From Promineifilum sp. (GTDB lineage: Bacteria; Chloroflexota; Anaerolineae; Promineifilales; Promineifilaceae), in contig JAGOZU010000012.1 in assembly GCA_018058545.1 (NCBI GenBank), positions 1 to 51,930 of the forward strand: a DNA stretch of 51,930 bases. The letters run 5' to 3'. The notes under the pieces were generated by a model that made no database searches, was not told the DNA's origin, and was given only the letters and a program-made list of their open reading frames with translations. Of this stretch, positions 8,423 through 17,012 are shown one piece after another (the stretch's first letter is position 1; each line of letters starts with the position of its first letter). The translations under genes were made by a program, and so were the position numbers.

Positions 8423-8869
8423 ATGAAGGAATCGATTCATCCCAAGTGGTATCCCAACGCCAAAGTGATCGTTGAGGGCGAGGTCGTCATGACCGTCGGC
8501 TCAACCAAGCCGGAACTATCCATCGAAGTCTGGTCAGGCTCGCATCCCTTCTATACCGGGACGCAGCGCCTGATGGACACCGAAGGCCAGGTTGACCGCT
8601 TCATGCGTCGTTTGCAAAAGCGTGAAGAGATCCAGACCCAAACCGAGACCGTGAAGCAGAGCCGGAACCCGGAGAACTTCAGCGTCGAGGAGATGGAACT
8701 GGGCACGCGTGCCAACAGCGCTCTGGCGCAGGCCGGCCTGACGACCGTGGGCGACGTTCTGGCCCTCTTGAAGAAAGGGGACGACGAAATCCTGGCCCTG
8801 CAGGGTATCGGCCAGACAGCGCTCATCAAGATCAAGCGCTACATGCGCGATGAGGCGTTGATCGACTAA
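8423..8869 (+). CDS. rpmE: ribosomal protein L31 fused to an RNA-polymerase-alpha-CTD-like helix-hairpin-helix domain
   Basis: Residues 1 to about 70 are bL31: MKESIHPKWYPNAKV, then HPFYTGTQRLMDTEGQVDRFMRR. The four zinc-binding cysteines of the zinc form are absent, so this is a cysteine-free L31. Residues about 90-145 (EEMELGTRANSALAQAGL, TTVGDVLALL, ILALQGIGQTALIKIK) closely resemble the alpha-subunit C-terminal domain of RNA polymerase. A charged, glutamine-rich linker joins the halves. The whole is 148 residues against roughly 70-90 for normal L31. The frame is continuous, so this is a fusion rather than two genes. The second domain might bind DNA, RNA or a protein partner. Confidence 0.9.
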   Translation: MKESIHPKWYPNAKVIVEGEVVMTVGSTKPELSIEVWSGSHPFYTGTQRLMDTEGQVDRFMRRLQKREEIQTQTETVKQSRNPENFSVEEMELGTRANSALAQAGLTTVGDVLALLKKGDDEILALQGIGQTALIKIKRYMRDEALID

Positions 8870-8985
8870 TCCCTGGTCGACCACCGAACACAAGGTCGAA
8901 TCTGCCTTCTGTCCGAGACAGCCTTAAAACCTGCCCCGGAATGATCAGAAGCGGTTTTGTAGGATTACCCCATTAAGAGGATAAT

Positions 8986-9023
8986 AGGGCAGGTGCGTAA
9001 CAACGTACCTGCCCTTTTGTTTT
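8986..9023 (+). terminator. strong intrinsic terminator after rpmE
   Basis: AGGGCAGGT (8986-8994) pairs with ACCTGCCCT (9007-9015), and the stem continues inward through CGT/ACG. A TTTTGTTTT run follows. It ends only two bases before the AGGAG of tdk, so it separates the ribosomal genes from tdk or acts as an attenuator for it. Confidence 0.9.
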
Positions 9024-9035
9024 CAGGAGATGCCC

Positions 9036-9650
9036 ATGACCCCACCAACCCACGTCACCCATCCACCCGGCCGGATCGAGCTTATTTGTGGGAGCATGTT
9101 TAGCGGCAAGACGGAGGAGATGATCCGGCGGCTGCGGCGGGCCGTCATCGCCCGACAGCGCGTGCAAGCCTTCAAGCCGGCCCTGGATTCTCGCTACCAC
9201 ATCGAAAAGGTGACCTCCCACGACGGCTTGCATTTTGAGGCTCAGCCTGTGGCCCGCTCGCGGGATATTCTCGACGCGCTGGATCCGGATACCGACGTGG
9301 TTGGAATCGACGAGGTGCAGTTCTTCGATGAGGAAATCGTCGAGGTCTGCGAGAAGCTGGCCGAAGGGGGCAAACGAGTTATCTGTGCCGGGCTGGATAT
9401 GGATTTTCGCGGCCTTCCGTTCGGCTCGATGCCCGCGCTGCTGGCTCGCGCCGAGGACGTCCACAAGTTACACGCCATCTGCGTGGTATGCGGCAAGGAT
9501 GCCAGCCGCACCCAACGGCTGATCGAAGGCAGACCGGCGGCATTCGACGACCCGATCGTACTGGTGGGCGCGGCCGAGGTCTATGAGGCACGCTGCCGTC
9601 AATGCCATCAGGTCTTGCCCGCTTCAGAGCGTGCCAATCTCGTCAACTAA
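9036..9650 (+). CDS. tdk: thymidine kinase (type II)
   Basis: Phosphorylates thymidine with ATP in pyrimidine salvage. The 204-residue protein has the P-loop G19-S-M-F-S-G-K-T26, the [10 protein letters not shown] catalytic/Walker B segment and two cysteine pairs (CVVCG and CRQCH) for structural zinc, all typical of the TK1-like family. ATG 9036 is preferred over the ATG at 9030 because the AGGAGA ribosome-binding site overlaps the latter. The gene starts directly after a strong terminator and is followed 28 bp later by hpt, forming a nucleoside salvage pair. Confidence 0.95.
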   Translation: MTPPTHVTHPPGRIELICGSMFSGKTEEMIRRLRRAVIARQRVQAFKPALDSRYHIEKVTSHDGLHFEAQPVARSRDILDALDPDTDVVGIDEVQFFDEEIVEVCEKLAEGGKRVICAGLDMDFRGLPFGSMPALLARAEDVHKLHAICVVCGKDASRTQRLIEGRPAAFDDPIVLVGAAEVYEARCRQCHQVLPASERANLVN

Positions 9651-9678
9651 TCTTGACATAAAGCAGAGGAGTAGAGCC

Positions 9679-10239
9679 ATGCGCGATATTTGGGCCGATA
9701 TTGACAACGTGCTTATCGATGAGACGGCGCTGCAAGCCAGAATCAGGGAGCTGACGGCTCAAATCGAATCTGACTATGCCGATCAGGATGACCTGTTGCT
9801 CATCTGTGTCCTGAAGGGCGCGTTCGTCTTCCTGTCCGATATCACCCGAACCATGAAACGCCCCCACAGCGTGGATTTCATGGGCATCTCCAGCTACGGC
9901 AAGGGCACGACCAGCATGGGCGCGGTGCAGATTATCATGGATCTGAAGGCGCCCATCGAGGATCGCAACGTCCTCATCGTGGAGGACATCATCGACAGCG
10001 GCCGCACCCTCAACTATATGCGTCGCAACCTGCTGGCTCGTTCGCCCGCGTCGTTGCGTATTTGTACCCTGCTGAACAAGCCGGCTCGTCGTGAGGTTGA
10101 CGTCAAGGTAGACTATATCGGCTTCGATATCCCTGATGAGTTCGTCGTCGGTTACGGGCTGGATTTCGATGAACTGTATCGCAACCTGCCGTTCATCGCC
10201 GTCCTGAAGCCGGAAGTGTTCGCCCACCTGTTCGAATAA
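9679..10239 (+). CDS. hpt: hypoxanthine phosphoribosyltransferase
   Basis: Purine salvage enzyme converting hypoxanthine or guanine with PRPP to IMP or GMP. The 186-residue protein contains the PRPP-binding loop VLIVEDIIDSGRTL (residues 98-111), the LKGAFVFLSD loop and FVVGYGLDFDELYRNLP near the end. The ATG at 9679 is chosen because AGAGGAG lies seven bases upstream and it gives the usual length; an upstream in-frame ATG would overlap tdk. The gene sits between tdk and cca, all co-oriented. Confidence 0.97.
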   Translation: MRDIWADIDNVLIDETALQARIRELTAQIESDYADQDDLLLICVLKGAFVFLSDITRTMKRPHSVDFMGISSYGKGTTSMGAVQIIMDLKAPIEDRNVLIVEDIIDSGRTLNYMRRNLLARSPASLRICTLLNKPARREVDVKVDYIGFDIPDEFVVGYGLDFDELYRNLPFIAVLKPEVFAHLFE

Positions 10240-10265
10240 GCCGTGAGCCTCGGGCTCGCCTGATC

Positions 10266-11750
10266 ATGACCGAGAATAAGGAACTGGCCCTCACTCCTCT
10301 GATGGAACAGCTTCGCCCGTTGCTGATGGCCGAAGCCACGCCAGTCTACCTCGTCGGGGGGACGGTGCGTGACGCGATCCTGGGTCGTCCTATCCATGAT
10401 CTCGATCTGATCGTGCCCTCGGGAGCTATCTCCCTGACGTTTCGCCTGGCGGATGCGCGGGGCTACCGTCGCGTCTACGCTCTGGACGCTGAGCGAGACG
10501 TCGGCCGTATCCTGCCGGAGGGAGAAGGGCTGACGCTCGACATCGCCCGCTTTCGTGGCCCAACCCTGGCCGATGATCTAAGGGACCGCGACTTCACGAT
10601 CAACGCCATGGCGCTACCGGTCGGCGAACATACGGCCGCGGATGTCATCGACTATCATAACGGGCTAAACGATCTGGAGGCGAGACGCATCCGGATCATC
10701 CACGATCGGTCGATCGAAAACGATCCGGTTCGGGCGTTGCGCGCGGCCAGGTTCGCCGTCCAGCTGGGATTTGAACTGACCGCTGAGACTCAGGCCGCGG
10801 CCCGGGCGGCCGCCCCGATCTTGCTTCAGCGAACATCGGCCGAACGGATCCGCGATGAACTCTCGCGATTGTTGACTCTCGATGCCCCCCATTGGGGAAT
10901 TGAGCTGTTGGACGAGCTGGGGTTGCTGTCGGTCGTCCTGCCGGAAGTCGCCGCGCTCGATGGCGTCACCCAGTCGCCGCCCCATCATGAAGATGTGCTG
11001 CATCATACGATGACCGTCCTTCGCTATCTGGCCCAGGTTGAGCAGCTGGTCGATGGCCGCCCTCTGGCGACCGAGTGGAGCGAAGACGTGGAGCGCCTCA
11101 TCGCCCCTCACCACGAGAAATTGCGCGGGCATCTGGACACGCCGGTTGACGGCGGCTTCCCGGGGCGCTTGTTGCTGCGATGGGGCGGCCTGTTCCACGA
11201 CACCGGCAAGGCGGCCACCCGAACGGTCGACGTGAACGGCCGCATCCGTTTTTTCGGGCATGACGAAGTCGGGGGGCGGGTCGCCTCGGCCAAGCTGTCC
11301 TCGCTCGGCTTTAGTAACGAGGCCGTCCGCCGGGTGCGCCACATCGTGGATGGGCATATGCGGCCGCTTCATCTGGCCATGGACATACGGCCACCCAGTC
11401 GTCGCACTGCCTATCGCTATTTCAAGGCTTTGCACGAGGCCGGACTGGACGTGGGTTTGTTGACCCTGGCCGATCACCTGGCGACATACGACGGCATCGG
11501 CGATGAGGAGGGCTGGCAGTCGCTGCTGGTCGTCGTGGGGTCGCTATTCGATACGTATTTTGGGGATTACGAGCAAACCGTCGCGCCGCCGCGCCTGCTC
11601 GATGGCCGGTCTTTGATGGATTTGCTGGATATGCCGCCCGGACATGAGATCGGCCGTCTGTTGCGCCTGCTGGAGGAAGCCCAGGCCGCTGGAGAGGTGA
11701 GCACATCCGACGAGGCCATCGCTTTCGTCAGACGGCACGCGGGAATGTAG
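10266..11750 (+). CDS. cca: CCA tRNA nucleotidyltransferase / poly(A) polymerase family protein with HD domain
   Basis: Class II nucleotidyltransferase that adds or repairs the 3' CCA of tRNA. The head domain has LVGGTVRDAILG (G31-G32) and the metal-binding D45-L-D47. It is followed by RDRDFTINAMA and the RNA-binding segment ENDPVRALRAARFA. A C-terminal HD domain (H311-D312 in LFHDTGK, then GHDEVGG) probably adds phosphohydrolase activity. The length of 494 residues fits long family members. It lies 26 bp after hpt without a good ribosome-binding site. Both tRNA genes in this window lack an encoded CCA, which fits a need for CCA addition. Pure poly(A) polymerase activity cannot be excluded. 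Confidence 0.88.
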   Translation: MTENKELALTPLMEQLRPLLMAEATPVYLVGGTVRDAILGRPIHDLDLIVPSGAISLTFRLADARGYRRVYALDAERDVGRILPEGEGLTLDIARFRGPTLADDLRDRDFTINAMALPVGEHTAADVIDYHNGLNDLEARRIRIIHDRSIENDPVRALRAARFAVQLGFELTAETQAAARAAAPILLQRTSAERIRDELSRLLTLDAPHWGIELLDELGLLSVVLPEVAALDGVTQSPPHHEDVLHHTMTVLRYLAQVEQLVDGRPLATEWSEDVERLIAPHHEKLRGHLDTPVDGGFPGRLLLRWGGLFHDTGKAATRTVDVNGRIRFFGHDEVGGRVASAKLSSLGFSNEAVRRVRHIVDGHMRPLHLAMDIRPPSRRTAYRYFKALHEAGLDVGLLTLADHLATYDGIGDEEGWQSLLVVVGSLFDTYFGDYEQTVAPPRLLDGRSLMDLLDMPPGHEIGRLLRLLEEAQAAGEVSTSDEAIAFVRRHAGM

Positions 11751-11753
11751 ATC

Positions 11754-11791
11754 AAAAGATCGGCACCCGATACGGTATCGAGGGCCGATCT
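11754..11791 (-). terminator. probable terminator of the DUF2203 gene
   Basis: AGATCGGC (11757-11764) and GCCGATCT (11784-11791) form an 8-bp stem with an inner CGATAC/GTATCG pairing. On the minus strand a TTTT follows the stem. It lies between the convergent cca and DUF2203 genes. Confidence 0.5.
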
Positions 11792-11800
11792 GATTGCAGC

Positions 11801-12178
11801 CTAAATGGCCTTTCGCCCCTGGAACCCTGTATGGAGTTCGTGATAGTAAAGGATCGAAGGCTCCCCATATCGCCAGCACAAATAGACATAGCGGCCGTCG
11901 CGCTCGCAAAGGAAATCGAGCAGCCCCGACTCCAGATTCTTCAGGATGCAGCCATAGGACTGGATACGCTCGGCCAGTGATTCAATCTCCGCGAACTCGG
12001 CCACCAGTTGGGACGCCTCCGCTCCGCCGACGTCGCTATGCAGGTCGGCCAATATGCCGCTAATCGCGCGGCTCTGCAGGCTGACGCGAGCGCGTAAATC
12101 GAGCAGGCGGCCGACAAGCGGCTCCAGCTCAGGCAGAATTTCGTTTGCCTCTTCGACGGTGAAGTATCGTATCGTCAT
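11801..12178 (-). CDS. DUF2203 family protein
   Basis: A 125-residue soluble protein matching DUF2203. It starts MTIRYFTVEEANEILPELEP, has a long helical middle, and ends with GRYVYLCWRYGEPSILYYHELHTGF. The function of the family is not known to me. It lies downstream of erpA on the same strand, but a clear terminator separates them. Start ATG is at 12178. Confidence 0.85.
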   Translation of the reverse strand: MTIRYFTVEEANEILPELEPLVGRLLDLRARVSLQSRAISGILADLHSDVGGAEASQLVAEFAEIESLAERIQSYGCILKNLESGLLDFLCERDGRYVYLCWRYGEPSILYYHELHTGFQGRKAI

Positions 12179-12200
12179 TCCGGTCTCGCCCTGTCGGTAT

Positions 12201-12232
12201 AAAAAAAGGCGGCGGCCTTCCGACCCCCGCCC
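12201..12232 (-). terminator. intrinsic terminator of erpA
   Basis: On the minus strand GGCGG pairs with CCGCC and an inner GGTC pairs with GGCC around a GGAA loop. Seven T residues follow (A7 at 12201-12207 on the plus strand). It stands about 25 bp after the erpA stop. Confidence 0.85.
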
Positions 12233-12256
12233 TTGATGTCTTTCAACCCGTTGGAA

Positions 12257-12670
12257 TTAGTGGCCGCAACCACAACCGCCGCCGGCTGCCTCGGCATAGC
12301 CACCGCTGTCTTGCGTCTTAAAGGACGTACCACAGCCACAAGAGGTCACGGCATTGGGGTTCTCGATCTTGAAGCCGCCACCCATAATGCTGTCGACGTA
12401 GTCGATCGTCGCCTTGTCGAGATACATCATGCTCGTGGGATCGATGAATATCTTGACGCCGTCATGCTCGATGACGTGGTCATAATTGCGAGGCTCTGCT
12501 TCCAGGGCCATGCCGTACTGCATGCCGGAACAGCCGCCACCGGCCACGAAGACGCGCAGACCGTAGTCGGGCACATTCTTCTGGACCAGCAGATCGCGGA
12601 CGGTCGCCGCGGCCGTGTCCGTTAAATAAACCGTTTCCGTCTGAATCTGCTCCAGTTCCTGAACATCCAT
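12257..12670 (-). CDS. erpA: iron-sulfur cluster insertion protein, HesB/IscA family (ErpA-like)
   Basis: A-type carrier that delivers Fe-S clusters to apoproteins. The 137-residue protein has the three family cysteines (GGGCSGMQYGMAL and SCGCGTSF) and FIDPTSMMYLDKATIDYV. After the usual end it carries a glycine-rich tail finishing CGCGH, adding two cysteines and a histidine that could also bind metal. The start ATG at 12670 (MDVQELEQ) is chosen over an in-frame codon at 12754, which overlaps the promoter. A good promoter lies about 55 bp upstream. Confidence 0.92.
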   Translation of the reverse strand: MDVQELEQIQTETVYLTDTAAATVRDLLVQKNVPDYGLRVFVAGGGCSGMQYGMALEAEPRNYDHVIEHDGVKIFIDPTSMMYLDKATIDYVDSIMGGGFKIENPNAVTSCGCGTSFKTQDSGGYAEAAGGGCGCGH

Positions 12671-12725
12671 GGTGTTTCTATCCTCGTCCCAAAGACAACG
12701 GTCATCTTTGAATGATTTCGTTGGG

Positions 12726-12754
12726 ATTCTAGCAACGCCGCCGGTGGATGTCAA
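12726..12754 (-). promoter_or_regulatory. sigma70 promoter of erpA
   Basis: On the minus strand, TTGACA (12754-12749) and TAGAAT (12731-12726) are separated by 17 bp. The predicted leader is about 50 nt. Confidence 0.85.
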
Positions 12755-12883
12755 TTTTTATCAAGATCTTCAACCTAATTGCCGGCCATCCCCGGTAAAC
12801 CTGCCGGCTTCATGATGTCGTCGTGATAACGGGGCGATATCTCCTTGACGAGGGCAGGTGGCTTGGCTATTCTGGCAGGCGAT

Positions 12884-14029
12884 ATGGATTCAGTCACCCG
12901 ATTCGTCAGAGTAAGAAAGAAGAGGGCCTCCCTTGGTATCGGCATATCATTGGGCATTGTGTTGGCTCTGGGCTTGTTGTCGGCCGCTTGCAGTGGAGGC
13001 GGCACGCCGGAACCGACGGTCGATGTACCAACGGAGGTGACGGAGGTTGAGGCCGTCAAACCGCCGCCGCTCGTCACACCGTCCATCATCCAGACATTAC
13101 CCACACCCGCCGAAACTCCGATGCAGCCATCCTCCCCAACCCCGCCACCCACAGCGAGTACCGACGTCGATGCGACGGGGACGGCGATCGTTCAGGCAAC
13201 CCAAACGGCCGCGCTGTCCCCTCCCACCCCGCCCGTCACCGAGGAAGCCGCCACCCCGGCCCCGACCGAGGCGATTGCCAACGAGCCGCTGCCCACGCCG
13301 ATGGGCATCTATAGCTGGACGCTGAAAGTGCCCATCCTGATGTACCACTACGTCAGCGAGCCGCCGCCCGGTTCCGACATCTACCGGACGGACCTCTCCG
13401 TGAGTCCCAACTCGTTCCGCCAGCAAATGGCCTTTCTGAGCGAAAATGGCTACACCCCCGTGGACCTCTACACACTGTCGCTGGCCATCGTCAACCAGGC
13501 GACGCTGCCCGAAAAGCCAGTCATCCTCACCTTCGATGACGGCTATCTGGATATGTATGACCACGTCTTTCCCGTCCTCCAGGAATACGGCTTCACGGGG
13601 ACATTCTTCATCATCAGCGATTACATCGACCAGGAACGCGAAGGATACATGACCTGGGACATGGTCACGGAGATGGCGCAGGCGGGCCACCGGATCGAGT
13701 CCCATTCCAAGACGCACCCCGACCTGAGTCAGAAGAGCCGCGACGTGCTGATTTATGAAATACTCGGCGCCCAGGAAACCATCGCCGCCCACACCGGCAC
13801 GCGACCGCGCTATTTCTGCTATCCGGGCGGCACCTATAACGGCGAGACGATCGCGGTTTTGAAAGAGCTGGATTACTGGGGCGCGGTGACCACCCAGAAC
13901 GGTACCTGGCACGGCTTCGACGACCGGTTCGAGTGGCGCCGCGTGCGCATTCGCAACACGACCACCATCGAAGAATACGGTTATTTACTGGATCTGGAAG
14001 GCACTTTGCACGGGAAGCCGCCGGGTTGA
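12884..14029 (+). CDS. polysaccharide deacetylase (NodB-type) lipoprotein
   Basis: Secreted carbohydrate esterase family 4 enzyme that would remove acetyl groups from a surface polysaccharide or peptidoglycan. A basic N-terminus and hydrophobic stretch end in the lipobox LLSAAC with C36, so it is probably lipid-anchored. A long proline/threonine-rich spacer (about residues 40-135) follows. The catalytic domain has PILMYHYVSE, the metal/base pair D218-D219 in TFDDGY, the ESHSKTHPDL histidines and RYFCYPGGTYN. Start ATG 12884 is preferred over a TTG at 12845 because it gives a normal signal peptide. folB follows on the same strand. Confidence 0.92.
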   Translation: MDSVTRFVRVRKKRASLGIGISLGIVLALGLLSAACSGGGTPEPTVDVPTEVTEVEAVKPPPLVTPSIIQTLPTPAETPMQPSSPTPPPTASTDVDATGTAIVQATQTAALSPPTPPVTEEAATPAPTEAIANEPLPTPMGIYSWTLKVPILMYHYVSEPPPGSDIYRTDLSVSPNSFRQQMAFLSENGYTPVDLYTLSLAIVNQATLPEKPVILTFDDGYLDMYDHVFPVLQEYGFTGTFFIISDYIDQEREGYMTWDMVTEMAQAGHRIESHSKTHPDLSQKSRDVLIYEILGAQETIAAHTGTRPRYFCYPGGTYNGETIAVLKELDYWGAVTTQNGTWHGFDDRFEWRRVRIRNTTTIEEYGYLLDLEGTLHGKPPG

Positions 14030-14096
14030 TGCGGCCAATTGCCGGCGTGCCGGGGATGAGTTACAGTTCCTCATACCTTATTTGGACAAGCCCTCT

Positions 14097-14462
14097 ATGG
14101 ACAAAATCATCATCAAAGATTTGTTGCTTCGCGGAATCATCGGCATCAATCCGGACGAGCGAGTGAAAAAACAGGATATTCTGTTGAATATCACCATGTA
14201 TCATGACATTCGGCCCGCGGCCGAAAGCGATGACATCGAGCAAGCCGCCAACTACAAGAAAATCAGCAAGCGCGTCATTGAATTCGTCGAGAGTTCGTCC
14301 TTCTTGCTGGTCGAGAGGCTGGTGACAGAGATCGCCAGACTCATCATGACCGAATTTCCCATCAGCCGCGTGCAGGTGCGAGTGGAAAAGCCTGGCGCAT
14401 TGCGTTTCGCCACGTCGGTCGGCATTGAGATCGACCGGCAACGCGAGGACTTCGGATTATAG
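14097..14462 (+). CDS. folB: dihydroneopterin aldolase family protein
   Basis: Folate pathway enzyme converting 7,8-dihydroneopterin to the hydroxymethylpterin that FolK uses. The 121-residue protein has DLLLRGIIGINPDERVKKQ, the ANYKKISKRVIEFVE motif and VERLVTEIARLI, as in FolB/FolX. ATG 14097 (MDKIIIKDL) is preferred to a TTG at 14082. folK starts 38 bp later, supporting the folate assignment over the FolX epimerase alternative. Confidence 0.92.
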   Translation: MDKIIIKDLLLRGIIGINPDERVKKQDILLNITMYHDIRPAAESDDIEQAANYKKISKRVIEFVESSSFLLVERLVTEIARLIMTEFPISRVQVRVEKPGALRFATSVGIEIDRQREDFGL

Positions 14463-14500
14463 AGCGACTGCCCCCCACGACGGAAGTTCTCACGCGCGGT

Positions 14501-15061
14501 ATGCATCTGGTCGTTCTGCTGCTCGGTTCCAATATCGACAAGGAGAGGATGTTGCCCGAGGCCGTCCGCCTCCTGGGAGAGAAAGAGAAACTACTGGCGG
14601 TCTCGCCCGTCTACGAGACCATGGCGGTGGAAGGGCGTGAACACCCCAACTTCTTCAATGCCGCCCTGTTGCTCCAGACCGACAGGTCGGCCGCGGCCCT
14701 GAAAGATGGCCCGCTGGCGAGCGTCGAACAAAAGCTCGGCCGCCGGCGCACGACGGACAAGAACGCGCCGCGCACCATCGATCTCGACATCATCCTCTAC
14801 GACGATCTGATCTTCGATTACACCCCGGCCGACGACCAGCCCCGCCACATCCCCGAGCCCGATCTGCTGCTGCGCGCCCATTGCGCCTTCCCCGTAGCCG
14901 ACCTGCTGCCGGAGATGGTCCACCCCGAGACGGGTGAGACGATGCGCTCGATAGCCGGCCGTATCGCCCGGGAATTGGCGGCCGAGACTGATCCGACCAT
15001 CTGGAAGCGGGAAGATGTCGATCTGCGGCCGTTAATCGACGCGCCGAAGTCTAATCGCTGA
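14501..15061 (+). CDS. folK: 2-amino-4-hydroxy-6-hydroxymethyldihydropteridine diphosphokinase
   Basis: HPPK transfers pyrophosphate from ATP to the pterin before DHPS. The 186-residue protein has LLLGSNIDKERML at the start, PVYETMAVEG, then EQKLGRRRTTDKNAPRTID followed by LDIILYDD (the HPPK signature), and HPETGETM. It is co-oriented with folB. No dihydropteroate synthase gene follows; the 3' end overlaps the convergent glycosyltransferase gene by 11 bp. Confidence 0.95.
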   Translation: MHLVVLLLGSNIDKERMLPEAVRLLGEKEKLLAVSPVYETMAVEGREHPNFFNAALLLQTDRSAAALKDGPLASVEQKLGRRRTTDKNAPRTIDLDIILYDDLIFDYTPADDQPRHIPEPDLLLRAHCAFPVADLLPEMVHPETGETMRSIAGRIARELAAETDPTIWKREDVDLRPLIDAPKSNR

Positions 15062-17012
15062 GCTTTATCTCCAGCGCGTCCGCGGCGGGGTTGGCGGCCT
15101 CGTCCAACAGGGGGACGTTCTCCATCGAAGGATACCGGTACATGCCGACGCGCATGGTCAACGGCGGTTGCGGCTCGGACGAGAGCGGCAGCCAGAACCG
15201 GCTGATGACCACATCCCCCGACCGCCACTGCGTCCCCGCGAAGGCCGATCCATCGACCTGGGCGATCCTCGCGCCGCTCCCGTCCAGCAGATGATTGAAG
15301 AAGTGGTAGTCGGCCGAATCGGGGTTGTCGGCCGTTCGCCAGCGGACATCCCAGAGCGCGCCGCCGGATTGAGACCGAAGGCCCTCATAGCCGATCAGGT
15401 GAACGAAATTGGCAAGCAGCGCCGGTTGGGGCAAGGGTACGCCGGTGTCGGGCGCGGCCGCCGGCGGCAGAGCGTAAAGGGTGTAGGCGGCCGTCTCATT
15501 GATATCGATTATGGACGATCCGGCCGCGGCGGCGGCGAACAGGTCCCGGGTCGACGTGCGGCCGTCGGCCGAGACGGGTTCCAGCAGCGCGACCGACGCG
15601 GACGCCGGAAACAGTGCTTCGGCGTTAAGGTCGACATAACGTAACGGCACGTCATGGAGCAGCGCGCGGAACTCGGCCGGGAAATCCTCGCGTTCCGGGT
15701 CGGAGCCGTCGCCCACAACCAGCACCTCGGCCGCACCTGTCTCGGCCAGCATGGAGCGCGCGCGGTCGGCCGCGTCAACTTTCAGGCTCAGGGGGATGCC
15801 GAACCCGCCCGCGCCCGGCTCTCGGCCGATAGCCGCCATGAGATGGATCCACATGGCCAATTGCAGGACAGCGAGAAGGCCGATAGCCGGCCAGACGAAC
15901 CGGCGCGCCCGCCTCCTGCCGACCAGATCACCAACCAGTCCCCCGGCTATCAGATAGAGCGCGGGCAGCGAGACGATGAAATAGTGGATATAGACCGGCG
16001 TGCGGTGCCACAGGAAAAACAGGATCGGGCCGAGGAACCACGCCAGACAGACAAAGATCGCTTGCGAGGCCGGATCATTCCACCGGCGGGCAATCCGGTA
16101 GACGCCCCACCCCACCGCCACAAGCAGGACGACGAGCCACACGAACCGGATGACCGCCGCGCCGGGCAACCCGGCATAACCGGGGGCGGCGATAGCCTCG
16201 ATGCCCTGGCCCGTGGCGATCTCCAGAGAGAGCCACAAGGAGTCGAGCGAGACTTTGGCCGTCGCCTGGCCGGTTGAGAACGGCAACCCGCCCTCGGCCC
16301 GCATTCGCCCCCCTAAATACCAGAGGAAGGGCGCGGCCGTCAGCCCGGCTAACACTCCGCCCATCACAAATAGTCGCCAATCGACCCGACGGCGAAAGAC
16401 GACAAGGAACAGCAAGGTGGCGGGAACGAGGCCGAGCGCCGACGGATGAATCTGCACGGCGACGGCCAGAAAGATTAGGTGAGGGATGATGGCGCGGGGA
16501 CGCCCTTCAACAAAGGCCAGCGCGGCGGCAATGGCCCAGCCGACGGCGAAAACCGGCAGCAAGTTCTGCGCCCAGATTTTGCGCGAGAAGATGATGGCCC
16601 ACGGGCTGACGGCCAGCATCAGGGCGGCGACGGTCGCAGCCTGAACGCCCCAATAGCGACGGCCGAGCCAGTAGACCCCGGCGACGGCGGCCACGCTGAG
16701 CAGGCCTGTGAAGAGCGTCGCCGCGTAGGGATGCCGCCAAACGAACAGCGGCAGCGAATAGAGCCACACGCTCATCGGCGCGTTGGGGAAGCCGACCGAA
16801 CTGCTGATGCCGCGCAGGGCAAACTCACCCTTGCTCATCTCCAGCGCCGCCGTCAACAGGCGGCCTTCGTCAGCCTTGAACTCCGTCAGGCCGGGCAAGG
16901 CCAGGCGCACGACGGCGGCCAGGAGCAAGATGCCCAGCAACACGGCCGCCTCGGTCCGTGACACGTTATCACGCTTGCCTGCGGGCACGCCCGGAAACGA
17001 TTCAGTCATCAT
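15051..17012 (-). CDS. GT39/ArnT-like membrane glycosyltransferase
   Basis: Large polytopic protein of the dolichyl-phosphate-mannose / lipid-linked sugar transferase type. The first extracytoplasmic loop carries LPGLTEFKADEGRLLTAALEM, whose acidic residues occupy the usual catalytic place. About ten to twelve hydrophobic helices follow to residue 390, then a soluble C-terminal domain of about 250 residues with no recognised motif. Donor and acceptor are unknown. The start is set at the ATG 17012, which overlaps the xth stop; the longer reading from 17021 begins with TTG. It is translationally linked to xth, an unusual functional pairing. Confidence 0.8.
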   Translation of the reverse strand: MMTESFPGVPAGKRDNVSRTEAAVLLGILLLAAVVRLALPGLTEFKADEGRLLTAALEMSKGEFALRGISSSVGFPNAPMSVWLYSLPLFVWRHPYAATLFTGLLSVAAVAGVYWLGRRYWGVQAATVAALMLAVSPWAIIFSRKIWAQNLLPVFAVGWAIAAALAFVEGRPRAIIPHLIFLAVAVQIHPSALGLVPATLLFLVVFRRRVDWRLFVMGGVLAGLTAAPFLWYLGGRMRAEGGLPFSTGQATAKVSLDSLWLSLEIATGQGIEAIAAPGYAGLPGAAVIRFVWLVVLLVAVGWGVYRIARRWNDPASQAIFVCLAWFLGPILFFLWHRTPVYIHYFIVSLPALYLIAGGLVGDLVGRRRARRFVWPAIGLLAVLQLAMWIHLMAAIGREPGAGGFGIPLSLKVDAADRARSMLAETGAAEVLVVGDGSDPEREDFPAEFRALLHDVPLRYVDLNAEALFPASASVALLEPVSADGRTSTRDLFAAAAAGSSIIDINETAAYTLYALPPAAAPDTGVPLPQPALLANFVHLIGYEGLRSQSGGALWDVRWRTADNPDSADYHFFNHLLDGSGARIAQVDGSAFAGTQWRSGDVVISRFWLPLSSEPQPPLTMRVGMYRYPSMENVPLLDEAANPAADALEIKLSD

